DNA of 33,621 bases from NCBI GenBank assembly GCA_028293725.1, contig JAQGOE010000369.1, forward strand, positions 1 through 33,621, in the 5' to 3' direction. Shown piece by piece: positions 10,392-18,567 of the stretch. The stretch's first letter is position 1. Each line of letters opens with the position of its first letter. The stretch comes from Gammaproteobacteria bacterium (GTDB taxonomy: Bacteria; Pseudomonadota; Gammaproteobacteria; Steroidobacterales; Steroidobacteraceae). The notes below the pieces were generated by a model. That model did no database searches. It saw nothing but the letters and a program-made list of their open reading frames with translations, and was not told the origin of the DNA. Made by a program: the position numbers and the translations under genes.

Positions 10392-10420
10392 ATTGTAATC
10401 CGCCGGCCGGCCCGAGCGAA
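10392..10420 (-). promoter_or_regulatory. Candidate ssb promoter
   Basis: On the minus strand, TACAAT (10392-10397) is a good -10 box. A weak -35 (TTCGCT, 10415-10420) lies 17 bp upstream. It is 42 bp from the ssb start codon. No E. coli-type LexA box (CTGT-N8-ACAG) is visible anywhere in the ssb-uvrA spacer. Confidence 0.3.
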
Positions 10421-10448
10421 CCTCAATAGCCTCTGCGAATATGCAATT

Positions 10449-10478
10449 TTGAGTCGGGTCGGGTGGGACGCGTACACT
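10449..10478 (+). promoter_or_regulatory. Candidate uvrA promoter
   Basis: TTGAGT (10449-10454) and TACACT (10473-10478) are separated by 18 bp, a reasonable sigma-70 pair about 68 bp before the uvrA ATG. The ribosome binding site of uvrA is weak. Confidence 0.4.
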
Positions 10479-10545
10479 CGACGGTCGGCCCGCGGCAGTG
10501 CGCTTTCGGAAAAACGCTTACAGGTAAAGAGCTCAACACCTTCAT

Positions 10546-13404
10546 ATGCAACAGATTCGCGTCCGCGGCGCGCGCACCCACAACCTGAAAAACGTCGACG
10601 TCGACCTCCCCCGGGACCGCTTCATCGTGGTCACGGGCCTGTCCGGCTCCGGTAAGTCATCGCTCGCGTTCGACACACTGTACGCCGAGGGCCAACGCCG
10701 CTACGTCGAATCGCTGTCGGCCTACGCGCGCCAGTTCCTGTCGATGATGGAAAAGCCGGACGTCGACACCATTGAAGGTCTGTCGCCGGCGATCGCGATC
10801 GAGCAGAAGGCGACTTCCCACAATCCGCGCTCGACGGTCGGTACCGTCACTGAGATCTACGACTACCTGCGCTTGCTCTTCGCGCGCGCGGGAATTCCCC
10901 GCTGCCCGGATCACATGATTGATCTCACGGCACAGACCGTGAGCCAGATGGTTGATCAGGTGATGCGTCTGCCCGAAGGCACCGCGGCCGCTCTGCTCGC
11001 TCCCCTTGTGAACGATCGCAAGGGCGAGCACGCCGACGTGCTCGAAAGCCTGGCGACGCAGGGGTTTGTGCGCGTGCGCATCGACGGCCGCATCCATGAG
11101 ATGGAAGCGCTGCCGAAACTCGATCCCAAACGCAAGCACACCATCGAGGCGGTGGTCGATCGCATGCGCGTGAAGCCCGATGGGGGACAGCGACTCGCGG
11201 AATCTTTCGAGACCGCGCTGCGTTTGTCCGGTGGGTTGGTGAGACTGACCTTCCTGGATGATCCGAAGCGCGAAGAGATGGTGTTCTCCAGCCGTCACGC
11301 CTGCCCGACGTGTGGCTACAGCGTGCCGCCCCTGGAGCCCAAGCTGTTCTCTTTCAACAACCCCGCGGGCGCCTGCCCGACCTGCGACGGACTGGGTTCG
11401 AAGGAGTTTTTCGACCCGCTGCGGGTCGTCGTGCATCCGCACCTCTCGCTCGCCGGCGGTGCGATCCGAGGATGGGATCGCCGTAACGCGCACTTCTTCC
11501 AACTCATCCAGGCGCTCGCACGTCGCTACGACTTCGACATCGAGACGCCGTGGACCGAATTGCCCGCGAAAGTGCAAAACGTCCTGCTCAATGGCAGCGG
11601 CGACGAAGTCATCGAATTCCGCGAGAGCACCGGCAAAGGCCGTGCAACACGCAAGCGCCATCCTTTCGAAGGTATCTTGCCGAACCTCGAGCGGCGTTAT
11701 CGCGAGACCGAGTCGTCCACTGTCCGCGAGGAACTCTCTAAGTACCTGGGCATGCGCCCGTGCCCGGACTGCGCCGGCACTCGACTCAACCGCGCGGCGC
11801 GTTTCGTCTTTGTTGCCGAGCGCACTCTTCCGGAGACCGCGCATCTGACAGTGGGCAAGGCCCTGGAGTTTTTCCGCTCACTCAACCTCGCCGGCTGGCG
11901 CGGGGAAGTCGCGACGAAGATTGTGAAGGACGTGGCCGACCGCTTGCGCTTCCTGGTCGATGTGGGTCTCGATTACCTGACGCTCGACCGGAGCGCCGAG
12001 ACCTTGTCGGGCGGCGAAGCCCAGCGCATCCGGCTTGCCAGCCAGGTGGGGTCAGGCCTCACGGGCGTGATGTACATCCTCGATGAGCCCTCGATCGGCC
12101 TGCACCAACGCGACAATCAACGTTTGCTCGGTACACTCAAGCAACTTCGCAATATCGGCAACACGGTGATCGTCGTCGAGCACGACGAGGAGGCCATCCT
12201 CGAGGCCGATCACGTCATCGATCTCGGCCCGGGAGCCGGCGTGCACGGCGGACACATCGTCGCGCAGGGCACACCCCGCGAGATCATCGCCAATCCAGCG
12301 TCCATCACGGGTCAATATCTCAGTGGCAAGCGCAGGATCGAAGTGCCCGCCGTCAGAGTACGTCCGTCGCCAGACAAGCAACTCCGCATCGTCAACGCGA
12401 CGGGAAACAACCTGCGCAATGTGACGGCGGACATCCCGCTTGGACTTCTTACTTGCATAACCGGCGTTTCGGGTTCGGGAAAGTCCACCCTCATCATCGA
12501 CACGCTGTTCGGCTATGCGACGTCCCGTCTAAATAACACGCTCCTCAATGCATCCCCTTGTGAGCGCGTCGAGGGACTCGACCAGATCGATCGCGTCATC
12601 GACATCGATCAAAGCCCTATCGGGCGTACGCCGCGCTCGAATCCCGCGACTTACACCGGCCTTTTTGCGCCGCTGCGCGAGTTGTTTGCGGCCGTTCCGG
12701 AATCCCGTGCGAGAGGTTATGACGTTGGAAGATTCAGCTTCAACGTAAAAGGCGGACGCTGCGAGGCCTGCCAGGGAGATGGCGTCATAAAGGTCGAGAT
12801 GCATTTCCTGCCAGACATCTATGTCCCGTGCGACGTCTGCAAGGGCCAGCGATACAACCGCGAGACTCTCGAGATCCGTTATCGCGGGAAGAACATCCAC
12901 GAAGTTCTGGAAATGACGGTGGAGGACGCGTTGCGGTTCTTCCAGAACGTTCCGGCCGTCGCCAGCAAACTTCAGACACTCACGGATGTTGGGCTCTCGT
13001 ACGTCCGCCTCGGCCAGAACGCCACGACGCTCTCGGGTGGTGAGGCACAGCGCGTGAAGCTGTCGCGAGAGTTGGCGAAGCGCGCTACCGGCAGGACGCT
13101 CTACATCCTCGATGAACCCACGACCGGCCTGCACTTCTACGACGTAGCGCAGTTGCTCGACGTCCTGCATCGCCTCCGCGACGAGGGCAACACCATCGTC
13201 ATCATTGAACATAACCTCGACGTAATCAAAACCGCCGACTGGCTTATCGACCTCGGCCCGGAAGGCGGCGAAGGCGGTGGCGAGATCATCGCCACCGGCA
13301 CCCCGGAGCAGATTGCGGCAAACCCACGATCGCACACCGGTAGCTACCTGCGACCATTGCTCGAGAAGCAGAAAGAGAAAGGGCGCTCGTCCGCCACCGG
13401 GTGA
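10546..13404 (+). CDS. uvrA: Excinuclease ABC subunit A
   Basis: Damage-recognition ATPase of nucleotide excision repair; it loads UvrB onto DNA lesions. 952 aa, close to the E. coli protein. It has two ABC modules: Walker A motifs G-L-S-G-S-G-K-S-S (31-39) and G-V-S-G-S-G-K-S-T (640-648), two L-S-G-G-E signatures and two I-L-D-E-P Walker B strands. Zinc modules start at C253-x2-C256 and C739-x2-C742. The start matches the family N-terminus ([13 protein letters not shown]). uvrA and ssb near rplQ are also linked in Pseudomonas, so the neighbourhood looks ancestral. Confidence 0.99.
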   Translation: MQQIRVRGARTHNLKNVDVDLPRDRFIVVTGLSGSGKSSLAFDTLYAEGQRRYVESLSAYARQFLSMMEKPDVDTIEGLSPAIAIEQKATSHNPRSTVGTVTEIYDYLRLLFARAGIPRCPDHMIDLTAQTVSQMVDQVMRLPEGTAAALLAPLVNDRKGEHADVLESLATQGFVRVRIDGRIHEMEALPKLDPKRKHTIEAVVDRMRVKPDGGQRLAESFETALRLSGGLVRLTFLDDPKREEMVFSSRHACPTCGYSVPPLEPKLFSFNNPAGACPTCDGLGSKEFFDPLRVVVHPHLSLAGGAIRGWDRRNAHFFQLIQALARRYDFDIETPWTELPAKVQNVLLNGSGDEVIEFRESTGKGRATRKRHPFEGILPNLERRYRETESSTVREELSKYLGMRPCPDCAGTRLNRAARFVFVAERTLPETAHLTVGKALEFFRSLNLAGWRGEVATKIVKDVADRLRFLVDVGLDYLTLDRSAETLSGGEAQRIRLASQVGSGLTGVMYILDEPSIGLHQRDNQRLLGTLKQLRNIGNTVIVVEHDEEAILEADHVIDLGPGAGVHGGHIVAQGTPREIIANPASITGQYLSGKRRIEVPAVRVRPSPDKQLRIVNATGNNLRNVTADIPLGLLTCITGVSGSGKSTLIIDTLFGYATSRLNNTLLNASPCERVEGLDQIDRVIDIDQSPIGRTPRSNPATYTGLFAPLRELFAAVPESRARGYDVGRFSFNVKGGRCEACQGDGVIKVEMHFLPDIYVPCDVCKGQRYNRETLEIRYRGKNIHEVLEMTVEDALRFFQNVPAVASKLQTLTDVGLSYVRLGQNATTLSGGEAQRVKLSRELAKRATGRTLYILDEPTTGLHFYDVAQLLDVLHRLRDEGNTIVIIEHNLDVIKTADWLIDLGPEGGEGGGEIIATGTPEQIAANPRSHTGSYLRPLLEKQKEKGRSSATG

Positions 13405-13427
13405 CGAGGGATGAGCGCCAGGCGCAA

Positions 13428-13479
13428 TTGGCTGCGCTGCTCGCGGGGCAGCCAAAGATTCGCCTCGGCGATAGCCGAG
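13428..13479 (+). terminator. Tandem hairpins after uvrA
   Basis: Two perfect inverted repeats follow the uvrA stop: TTGGCTGC/GCAGCCAA (13428-13435 with 13448-13455, 12-nt loop) and CTCGGC/GCCGAG (13464-13469 with 13474-13479, loop GATA). Neither is followed by a T-run, so they may reduce rather than stop read-through into feoA. Confidence 0.3.
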
Positions 13480-13546
13480 CCGCGGCCCAAGCCCGGCGAC
13501 GGCCCGGCCACCGCCCGGACGCGCGTCTCGCTATATCGCAGGAACG

Positions 13547-13576
13547 TTGCAAATGCGAACCGTTCTCATCCATACT
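13547..13576 (+). promoter_or_regulatory. feo operon promoter
   Basis: TTGCAA (13547-13552) and CATACT (13571-13576) are separated by 18 bp. The predicted start of transcription, 6-7 bp past the -10 box, falls on or next to the feoA ATG at 13583. The Fur-box-like palindrome fills the spacer between the two elements. Confidence 0.5.
13552..13570 (+). promoter_or_regulatory. Fur-box-like palindrome upstream of feoA
   Basis: The 15-bp core TGCGAAC-c-GTTCTCA (13554-13568) is a 7-1-7 inverted repeat with 6 of 7 positions symmetric. It extends to 13552-13570. The architecture matches the TGATAAT-n-ATTATCA view of the Fur box, with the G/C substitutions expected in a GC-rich genome. Its place between -35 and -10 of an iron-uptake operon fits iron-dependent repression. 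Fur binding is inferred. Confidence 0.6.
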
Positions 13577-13582
13577 TAGGCT

Positions 13583-13918
13583 ATGGATGTAGCAGCTTCT
13601 CCTGCGGGTCTTGCCCTGAACCCGGGTTACGTGAGCCTGAGCGCCTTGTCGCCAGGAAGCTCCGGCCTGGTCGTGGGGGTAGGTACGTCCAGCGAATCAA
13701 TGAGCCCCCTGGAGCGGCGCCTGCTCGAGCTGGGCTTCTTCAGCGGTGAACAGTTCGAGATTGTCGCCGAGGCCTGGCCGGGACGCGATCCGTTCGTCGT
13801 CCGCATCGGGAACACGACTCTAGCGCTCCGACGCCGGGAAGCAGAATCCATCTGGGTAGAGCTCTCGCGGCCCAACACGGCGGGCGCACCCGCCGCGGTC
13901 GCCGCCCCCGCTCAATAG
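13583..13918 (+). CDS. feoA: Ferrous iron transport protein FeoA
   Basis: Small cytoplasmic SH3-like protein that works with FeoB in Fe(II) uptake, 111 aa. The FeoA domain spans about residues 17-95 (L-S-A-L-S-P-G ... L-L-E-L-G-F-F-S-G-E ... D-P-F-V-V-R-I ... L-A-L-R-R-R-E-A). A short N-terminal extension and an Ala/Pro tail flank it. No Shine-Dalgarno sequence precedes the ATG, and the predicted transcription start coincides with it, so the message may be leaderless. A GTG at codon 17 is a possible alternative start. feoB begins 4 nt after the stop. Confidence 0.9.
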   Translation: MDVAASPAGLALNPGYVSLSALSPGSSGLVVGVGTSSESMSPLERRLLELGFFSGEQFEIVAEAWPGRDPFVVRIGNTTLALRRREAESIWVELSRPNTAGAPAAVAAPAQ

Positions 13919-13922
13919 ACCC

Positions 13923-15836
13923 ATGAACGCCTCCGCCGATGTCCGTGTTGAGCCCCGGACTGTGGGGTTGAGCGCGACGTCCGGCCCGAGCCTGTCGCTC
14001 GTGGGTGTCCCCAATTGCGGCAAAACCGCCCTCTTCAATCGACTCACCGGAAGCCGCCAGAAAGTCGCCAATTACCCTGGCGTCACTGTCGAGCGTAAGG
14101 AAGGCCGCTTCGCAGGCCCTCGCACCGGCCGGGTCTTCCGCCTGATCGACCTGCCAGGGGCGTATAGCCTCGAACCCACGTCTTTGGACGAGGCTGTCGC
14201 CCGCGACGTCGTTCTCGGAAGGCACTCATCCGAGCCGCCACCGGACCTCCTCGTGTGCGTAGTCGACGCGACCAATCTGCGCCTGAACCTGCGACTGGTT
14301 CTCGAGCTCAAACGGATAGGTCGCCCCATGCTCGTCGCTCTCAACATGAGCGACGTGGCCAAGCAGAGAGGCTACCGCCTCAATCGGCTGGCCCTCGAGG
14401 CCGAACTCGGGATACCCGTCGTTGAGACCGTGGCGATTCGCCCGGGCGGTGAGCGGGAGCTCGTCGAGGCCATCGATGAATACCGCTTCTCGGAGCCGCT
14501 CGGACGAGTGGAGGCACCCGCACCAACGACGGCTGCGGACATCGAGGCGACGCAGCGTGAAGTCCGGCGCATTCTCGACGCCATAGGCTATCGAGTGCCG
14601 CCGCGAGTCGCCCTTCTTTCGCGACTCGACTCCGTCGTTCTCAATCCGATCGCGGGCCCCATCCTGCTGGCGACCGTGTTGTTTCTGATGTTCCAGGCCG
14701 TGTTCAGCTGGGCGCGGGTACCGATGGACTTCGTCGCAACGGAAGTCGGCGCGCTCGGACACGCGATCGGCTCCGTGATGCCGGCCGGACCGCTACGCGG
14801 CCTGGTGTTGGATGGGATCATTGCCGGAACCGGCAGCGTGCTGGTGTTCCTGCCGCAGATTCTCATTCTGTTTCTTTTCATTCTGGCGCTGGAGGACTCC
14901 GGCTACCTGCCCCGCGCCGCGTTCATGCTCGACCGGGTCATGGGCAAGGTCGGGCTTTCAGGCCGAGCCTTCATTCCGTTACTTTCGAGCTTCGCTTGCG
15001 CGATTCCCGGCATCATGGCCACACGCACGATTCCATCGAGTCGCGACCGCCTGGCCACGATCATGATCGCGCCGCTGATGACGTGTTCGGCGCGCCTGCC
15101 CGTTTACGCGCTTCTCATCGGCGCCTTCATCCCACAACGGACCATTGGCATCTTTAACCTTCGTGGGCTCGTCCTCTTCGCTCTTTATGCGGCCGGCGTG
15201 TTGAGCGCGATGGGCGTGGCGTTCGCGCTGAAGCGCACAGTGATGCGCGGTGAGGATCGGCCGCTCCTCCTGGAGCTCCCTGAGTACCGGCTGCCGAATC
15301 TGCGCAATCTGTTGCTCGGGCTTTGGGAGCGCGCGCGGATTTTTGTCGGCCGTGTGGGCACGATCATCCTGTCGTTGATGGTCGTGCTGTGGTTCCTGGC
15401 GAGTTTCCCGGCTCCGCCGGACGGCGCGACGGGACCGGCGATTCAATACAGCATCGCGGGCATGCTCGGACGCGGCCTCGAATACATCTTTGCGCCAATC
15501 GGCTTCAACTGGCAGATCTCAATCGCGCTCGTACCGGGCCTCGCAGCGCGCGAAGTCGCGGTGAGCGCGCTCGGCACCGTATATGCGATGTCCAATGAGG
15601 GAGATGTCGCCGGAGCGCTGGCGCCCGTGATAGCACGTAGCTGGAGCCTCGCGACGGCACTGTCGCTCCTCGCGTGGTATGTCTTCGCGCCGCAGTGCCT
15701 TTCGACACTCGCGGTGGTGAAGCGGGAAACAAACTCCTGGCGCTACCCGTTACTCATGGCGGGCTACCTATTTGCGCTCGCGTACCTGGGGGCGTTCATT
15801 ACGTACCGTGTAGCCGTGGCACTAGGAGCCGGCTGA
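13923..15836 (+). CDS. feoB: Ferrous iron transporter FeoB
   Basis: Inner-membrane Fe(II) transporter with a cytosolic G-protein domain, 637 aa, shorter than the E. coli protein (773 aa) but in the range of short FeoB forms. G1 is G-V-P-N-C-G-K-T (28-35), G3 is D-L-P-G (76-79) and G4 is N-M-S-D (141-144). The membrane part begins near residue 240 and contains the first gate motif, with S-S-F-A-C-A-I-P-G-I-M-A-T-R and the following T-C-S-A-R-L-P-V-Y. It follows feoA by 4 nt and is followed one base later by a small membrane ORF, giving a three-gene operon. Confidence 0.98.
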   Translation: MNASADVRVEPRTVGLSATSGPSLSLVGVPNCGKTALFNRLTGSRQKVANYPGVTVERKEGRFAGPRTGRVFRLIDLPGAYSLEPTSLDEAVARDVVLGRHSSEPPPDLLVCVVDATNLRLNLRLVLELKRIGRPMLVALNMSDVAKQRGYRLNRLALEAELGIPVVETVAIRPGGERELVEAIDEYRFSEPLGRVEAPAPTTAADIEATQREVRRILDAIGYRVPPRVALLSRLDSVVLNPIAGPILLATVLFLMFQAVFSWARVPMDFVATEVGALGHAIGSVMPAGPLRGLVLDGIIAGTGSVLVFLPQILILFLFILALEDSGYLPRAAFMLDRVMGKVGLSGRAFIPLLSSFACAIPGIMATRTIPSSRDRLATIMIAPLMTCSARLPVYALLIGAFIPQRTIGIFNLRGLVLFALYAAGVLSAMGVAFALKRTVMRGEDRPLLLELPEYRLPNLRNLLLGLWERARIFVGRVGTIILSLMVVLWFLASFPAPPDGATGPAIQYSIAGMLGRGLEYIFAPIGFNWQISIALVPGLAAREVAVSALGTVYAMSNEGDVAGALAPVIARSWSLATALSLLAWYVFAPQCLSTLAVVKRETNSWRYPLLMAGYLFALAYLGAFITYRVAVALGAG

Positions 15837-15837
15837 G

Positions 15838-16116
15838 ATGGAATTGCTGCTACAAAGCGTTATGGTGGGTGTCATCGTCGCGGGCTGCGTGGTCTTCAGC
15901 GCGTGGCGCCTGATGTCGCCCTGGCTGCGCTTAAAGACGCTCGACTTCGTGGGGCCCGTGATGGAAAAAGTCGGCGCTGGCGGCCCGATCACGCGGCTGC
16001 GGGCAGAAACTCTCGGCAAGCTCGTAACAGGCACTTGCAGCGCCTGCTCGTCTAACAAGACAGCTAGGTGGCCCTCTTCCTCCCCGACTCAAACACCTGG
16101 CGAACCTCGCCGTTAA
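15838..16116 (+). CDS. Small FeoB-linked membrane protein with C-terminal CxxC
   Basis: 92-aa ORF starting one base after the feoB stop (TGA-G-ATG), so probably cotranslated. One hydrophobic segment (about residues 5-24) is followed by a basic, soluble stretch and a Cys pair, C67-S-A-C70, near the end. This layout resembles the small FeoB-associated Cys-containing membrane proteins found next to feoB in other bacteria; the resemblance is by architecture only. The last 20 or so residues (T-A-R-W-P-S-S-S) look non-conserved, and the final 53 bp overlap the 3' end of the convergent acetyltransferase gene. A TAA lies out of frame just after the Cys motif, so the true C-terminus could be shorter if there is a frameshift. 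Confidence 0.6.
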   Translation: MELLLQSVMVGVIVAGCVVFSAWRLMSPWLRLKTLDFVGPVMEKVGAGGPITRLRAETLGKLVTGTCSACSSNKTARWPSSSPTQTPGEPRR

Positions 16117-16579
16117 CGATCCTCTCCTGGTAGCTGCCACGCGTATAAGTGGCCACAACCCCCCGCCAGAAACTCACCGCCCCCGCATTGCGCAGATACT
16201 CCGTAATCTCCCAGCGACCGGCGAACCGACTGAGAATGAGCTGCACAGCCGTCTGTCCAATCCCTAAGCGACGACGGGTACGAGCAATGAAAAACTCCGC
16301 CATCCGATAATCGATGCGCGGTTTTGCCGCGGAGGGCGCCGCACGAGCCACCATGGCGAATCCAACGGGCTCCGCGGCCTTCAGGATGATGAGTGGAAAT
16401 GCATTGGGATCACCGAACCAGCGCAGGATCTGATCCGGCTCACGATGGCCCACTTCGCCCAGTACGGGGAACACCCCGGTATCGGGTGCGAGATCATCAA
16501 GGTAATCGCGATAAACGCCCTGGATCCAGCGGCGATCATCTAAGGCTCGGGCGTCACGAACACTTACTGTTACGGCCAT
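16064..16579 (-). CDS. GNAT-family N-acetyltransferase
   Basis: 171-aa acetyltransferase of the GNAT fold. The acetyl-CoA loop is visible as F-F-I-A-R-T-R-R-R-L-G-I-G-Q-T-A (motif A, R-x-x-G-x-G-type), with the preceding beta strand and a C-terminal F-W-R-G-V element. The acceptor substrate cannot be inferred. The start M-A-V-T-V-S-V is chosen because an earlier in-frame GTG at 16606 lies inside a strong hairpin. The ribosome binding site is weak. The 3' end overlaps the small feo-operon ORF on the other strand. Confidence 0.8.
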   Translation of the reverse strand: MAVTVSVRDARALDDRRWIQGVYRDYLDDLAPDTGVFPVLGEVGHREPDQILRWFGDPNAFPLIILKAAEPVGFAMVARAAPSAAKPRIDYRMAEFFIARTRRRLGIGQTAVQLILSRFAGRWEITEYLRNAGAVSFWRGVVATYTRGSYQERIVNGEVRQVFESGRKRAT

Positions 16580-16601
16580 GATGCGCAGGCTCGTCGGAAA
16601 C

Positions 16602-16647
16602 AACACGGCCCAGACAGTTCGCTCACGCGATCCGTCCGGGCCGTGTT
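16602..16647 (-). terminator. Strong hairpin with trailing U-rich tract
   Basis: A perfect 10-bp inverted repeat (AACACGGCCC, 16602-16611, with GGGCCGTGTT, 16638-16647) extends inward by three pairs across a mismatch and leaves an 18-nt loop. On the minus strand the stem ends GTGTT and runs into GTTTCC, a typical intrinsic-terminator layout for the lipoprotein gene upstream. It also lies directly before the acetyltransferase start. Confidence 0.55.
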
Positions 16648-16664
16648 ACAGCCTTAGGCTAAAT

Positions 16665-16699
16665 GGAGTAATCCTTCGAGGGACTCGAAGGACTACCCC
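16665..16699 (-). terminator. Hairpin after the lipoprotein gene
   Basis: Perfect 9-bp arms TCCTTCGAG (16672-16680) and CTCGAAGGA (16684-16692) with a 3-nt loop, plus further pairs outward to 16665 and 16699. It starts 10 bp beyond the lipoprotein stop codon. The sequence after it on the minus strand is ATTTAGCC, a weak U-tract. It probably acts with the next hairpin. Confidence 0.5.
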
Positions 16700-16708
16700 A
16701 TCAGCGGC

Positions 16709-16945
16709 TTACTGCTTCGGCGGAGCGGCGGGAGCGTCAGCAGGAGGCGGCGTCGCGTCGGCAGGAGCGGCCGGAGCAGCCGCATCCGCAGGAGCAGCCG
16801 GCGCGTCAGCAGCCGGAGCAGGCGGCGTGGCGTCGGTGGCGGCCGGCGGAGTGGCAGCGGGTTCGGTGCTGGTGGCTTCCTGCTTCGCGCAGGCCGTCAG
16901 CATCAGCGCCGCAACGAGTGCGCTAAGAGCAAGTTTAGTGTTCAT
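16709..16945 (-). CDS. Small Ala/Pro-rich lipoprotein
   Basis: 78-aa predicted lipoprotein. The signal peptide M-N-T-K-L-A-L-S-A-L-V-A-A-L-M ends in lipobox L-T-A-C (Cys19), followed by A-K-Q-E. The remaining 58 residues are almost only Ala, Pro, Asp and Thr, in imperfect repeats of the A-A-P-A-D type. This suggests an unstructured periplasmic tether rather than an enzyme. No family is recognised. The start at 16945 is fixed by the signal peptide; the frame extends upstream without a signal-like start. It has its own promoter and terminators, so it is probably monocistronic. Confidence 0.75.
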   Translation of the reverse strand: MNTKLALSALVAALMLTACAKQEATSTEPAATPPAATDATPPAPAADAPAAPADAAAPAAPADATPPPADAPAAPPKQ

Positions 16946-17038
16946 CGATCGGTACCCCGAAGAGAAGCAAGAGTGGTGAGAAAACCAGACGAACGAGTTT
17001 TTGTCGTTCCGCGAGTCCTTCACGGGTCGCGCTGCCAA

Positions 17039-17067
17039 ATTCTATAGGGTCCCTACGAGTTTTGAAA
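17039..17067 (-). promoter_or_regulatory. Promoter of the small lipoprotein gene
   Basis: On the minus strand, TTTCAA (17062-17067) and TAGAAT (17039-17044) are separated by 17 bp. The -10 matches consensus at five of six positions. A leader of roughly 85-90 nt would precede the ATG at 16945. Confidence 0.45.
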
Positions 17068-17129
17068 CAGCTTGGGCATAGGTTGTCTCGTCCATACGAC
17101 AGCGAGGATGCAACTAAATGCCTCTGGGC

Positions 17130-17157
17130 TGTACCCTCGTCGGCGTGGCTTTACAAT
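17130..17157 (+). promoter_or_regulatory. Candidate pepQ promoter
   Basis: TACAAT (17152-17157) is a good -10 box 31 bp before the pepQ ATG. The -35 region (TGTACC, 17130-17135, 16 bp away) is weak. Confidence 0.3.
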
Positions 17158-17187
17158 CTTTTGCCTGCGAGCCACGGGAGTTGAAGC

Positions 17188-18567
17188 ATGTCCGATCCGA
17201 CGCGCCCGGTTGAATTGAGCCTGGAATGGGCCTCGGAACTGTCAGCCGAGCTCGAAACCTCCTTTGGCCCATACCTGGCAACCGTGGCAGCCCGCACCGC
17301 GCGAGCGCTCGAGACTTGTGGTTACTCCGCGCTACTAGTGCACTCGGGCTCGCTCCTCACGGTCTTCGAGGACGACCGGACCTATCCTTTCGAGGCCCAC
17401 GCGCCATTCAAGGTATGGACGCCACTCGGCGACGTGCCGGACTGCTTCGTGTATTTCGAGCCGTCGCGGACACCCGTGCTCGTTTTTCACCGTCCCACGG
17501 ACTTCTGGTACAAAGCCGCCGATCTGCCGAAAGCCTATTGGACAAGGCATTTCGACATCCGCCCGGCCCCCGACCTCGCCGCCGTGCGCACGCACTTGCC
17601 GCGCGACCTCGGTAGGGTCGCCTACATCGGCGACGACTTCCCGGAGCTCGCGAGTTGGGGCGTAGGCGCGGTAAACCCGCGCAATCTCATGCGCCACCTG
17701 GACTATGGTCGCGCCGCGAAGACCCCTTACGAGCTGGCCTGTATGCGTGAAGCGAGCCGGTTGGGCGTAAACGGTCATCGAGCCGCCGCGCGGGCCTTCA
17801 CCGAAGGCGCTTCCGAATTCGAAATCGAGCTCGAATTCATGAAGGCCTGCGGACTGCGCGAGCAGGAACTGCCCTACAACCCCATCATCGCTTTGAATGA
17901 GGGCGGCGCGGTGCTCCACTACCAGGTGTTGGAGAAGCAGGCGCCGACCGAGCGCTATTCACTGTTGATCGATGCCGGCGCGGAGTTTGGTGGCTACGCC
18001 AGCGATATCACCCGCACGCACGCGCTTCGGGAGGGAGACTTCGCAACGCTCATCCAAAAGATGGACGAGATGCAGCAGACGATCTGCGCCGGCTTACGCG
18101 CGGGCGTGGACTGGCGCGACGTTCACCTGCGCACGCACGCCCTGACCGGCAAGTTGCTTCGCGAAGCCGACATCATAAGTTGCGATGCCGACGAGGCGGT
18201 TGCGAGCGGTGTCACGAGGGTGTTTCTTCCACACGGAGTCGGGCATCTCCTCGGACTCGAAGTCCACGACGCCGGTGGATTCATGGAGAGCCCGGAGGGG
18301 GGCGACATCCCCCGACCCGAGGGACACCCGTTTCTGCGGCTCACACGCGTGCTGCAGAAGGGCTTCGTCGTCACCGTGGAGCCGGGAATCTACTTCATCG
18401 ACCAGTTGTTGGATGCTGCCCGGGCGGATGCCCGGGGCAGCAAGATCAACTGGTCACGCGTGGCGAGCCTGCGCAAATTCGGTGGCATCCGCATCGAGGA
18501 CAATGTCGCGATCACGGAAACCGGCTGCGAGAACCTAACTCGCCAGGCGTTCTCAGCGCTTCGCTAA
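17188..18567 (+). CDS. pepQ: Xaa-Pro dipeptidase (prolidase, PepQ-like)
   Basis: M24-family metallopeptidase that cleaves dipeptides with C-terminal proline, 459 aa. The N-terminal creatinase-like domain (about 1-170) precedes the pita-bread catalytic domain. The five metal ligands are present: Asp262 (in I-D-A-G-A-E), Asp273 (in S-D-I-T-R-T), His353 (in H-G-V-G-H-L-L-G), Glu398 (in T-V-E-P-G-I-Y) and Glu437 (in R-I-E-D-N-V). A GGGAG ribosome binding site lies 7 nt before the ATG. The enzyme is cytosolic and completes peptide catabolism. The last 15 bp overlap the 3' end of mscL on the other strand. Confidence 0.96.
   Translation: MSDPTRPVELSLEWASELSAELETSFGPYLATVAARTARALETCGYSALLVHSGSLLTVFEDDRTYPFEAHAPFKVWTPLGDVPDCFVYFEPSRTPVLVFHRPTDFWYKAADLPKAYWTRHFDIRPAPDLAAVRTHLPRDLGRVAYIGDDFPELASWGVGAVNPRNLMRHLDYGRAAKTPYELACMREASRLGVNGHRAAARAFTEGASEFEIELEFMKACGLREQELPYNPIIALNEGGAVLHYQVLEKQAPTERYSLLIDAGAEFGGYASDITRTHALREGDFATLIQKMDEMQQTICAGLRAGVDWRDVHLRTHALTGKLLREADIISCDADEAVASGVTRVFLPHGVGHLLGLEVHDAGGFMESPEGGDIPRPEGHPFLRLTRVLQKGFVVTVEPGIYFIDQLLDAARADARGSKINWSRVASLRKFGGIRIEDNVAITETGCENLTRQAFSALR

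Noticed and set aside
10657..11844. 395-codon open frame opposite uvrA
   Set aside because: Antisense to the first ABC module of UvrA, with shadow-type composition.
12529..13455. 308-codon open frame opposite the end of uvrA
   Set aside because: Antisense to conserved UvrA motifs; no signal peptide, domain or ribosome binding site.
13401..13592. 63-codon frame starting with GTG over the uvrA stop and ending in the feoA start
   Set aside because: It passes through two perfect hairpins and the Fur-box-like promoter, so it is more likely non-coding; no family is recognised. Conservation in relatives would reopen it.
16578..16979. 133-codon plus-strand frame opposite the small lipoprotein
   Set aside because: Its Ala/Gly/Ser repeats mirror the Ala/Pro codons of the lipoprotein on the other strand, which has a proper signal peptide.
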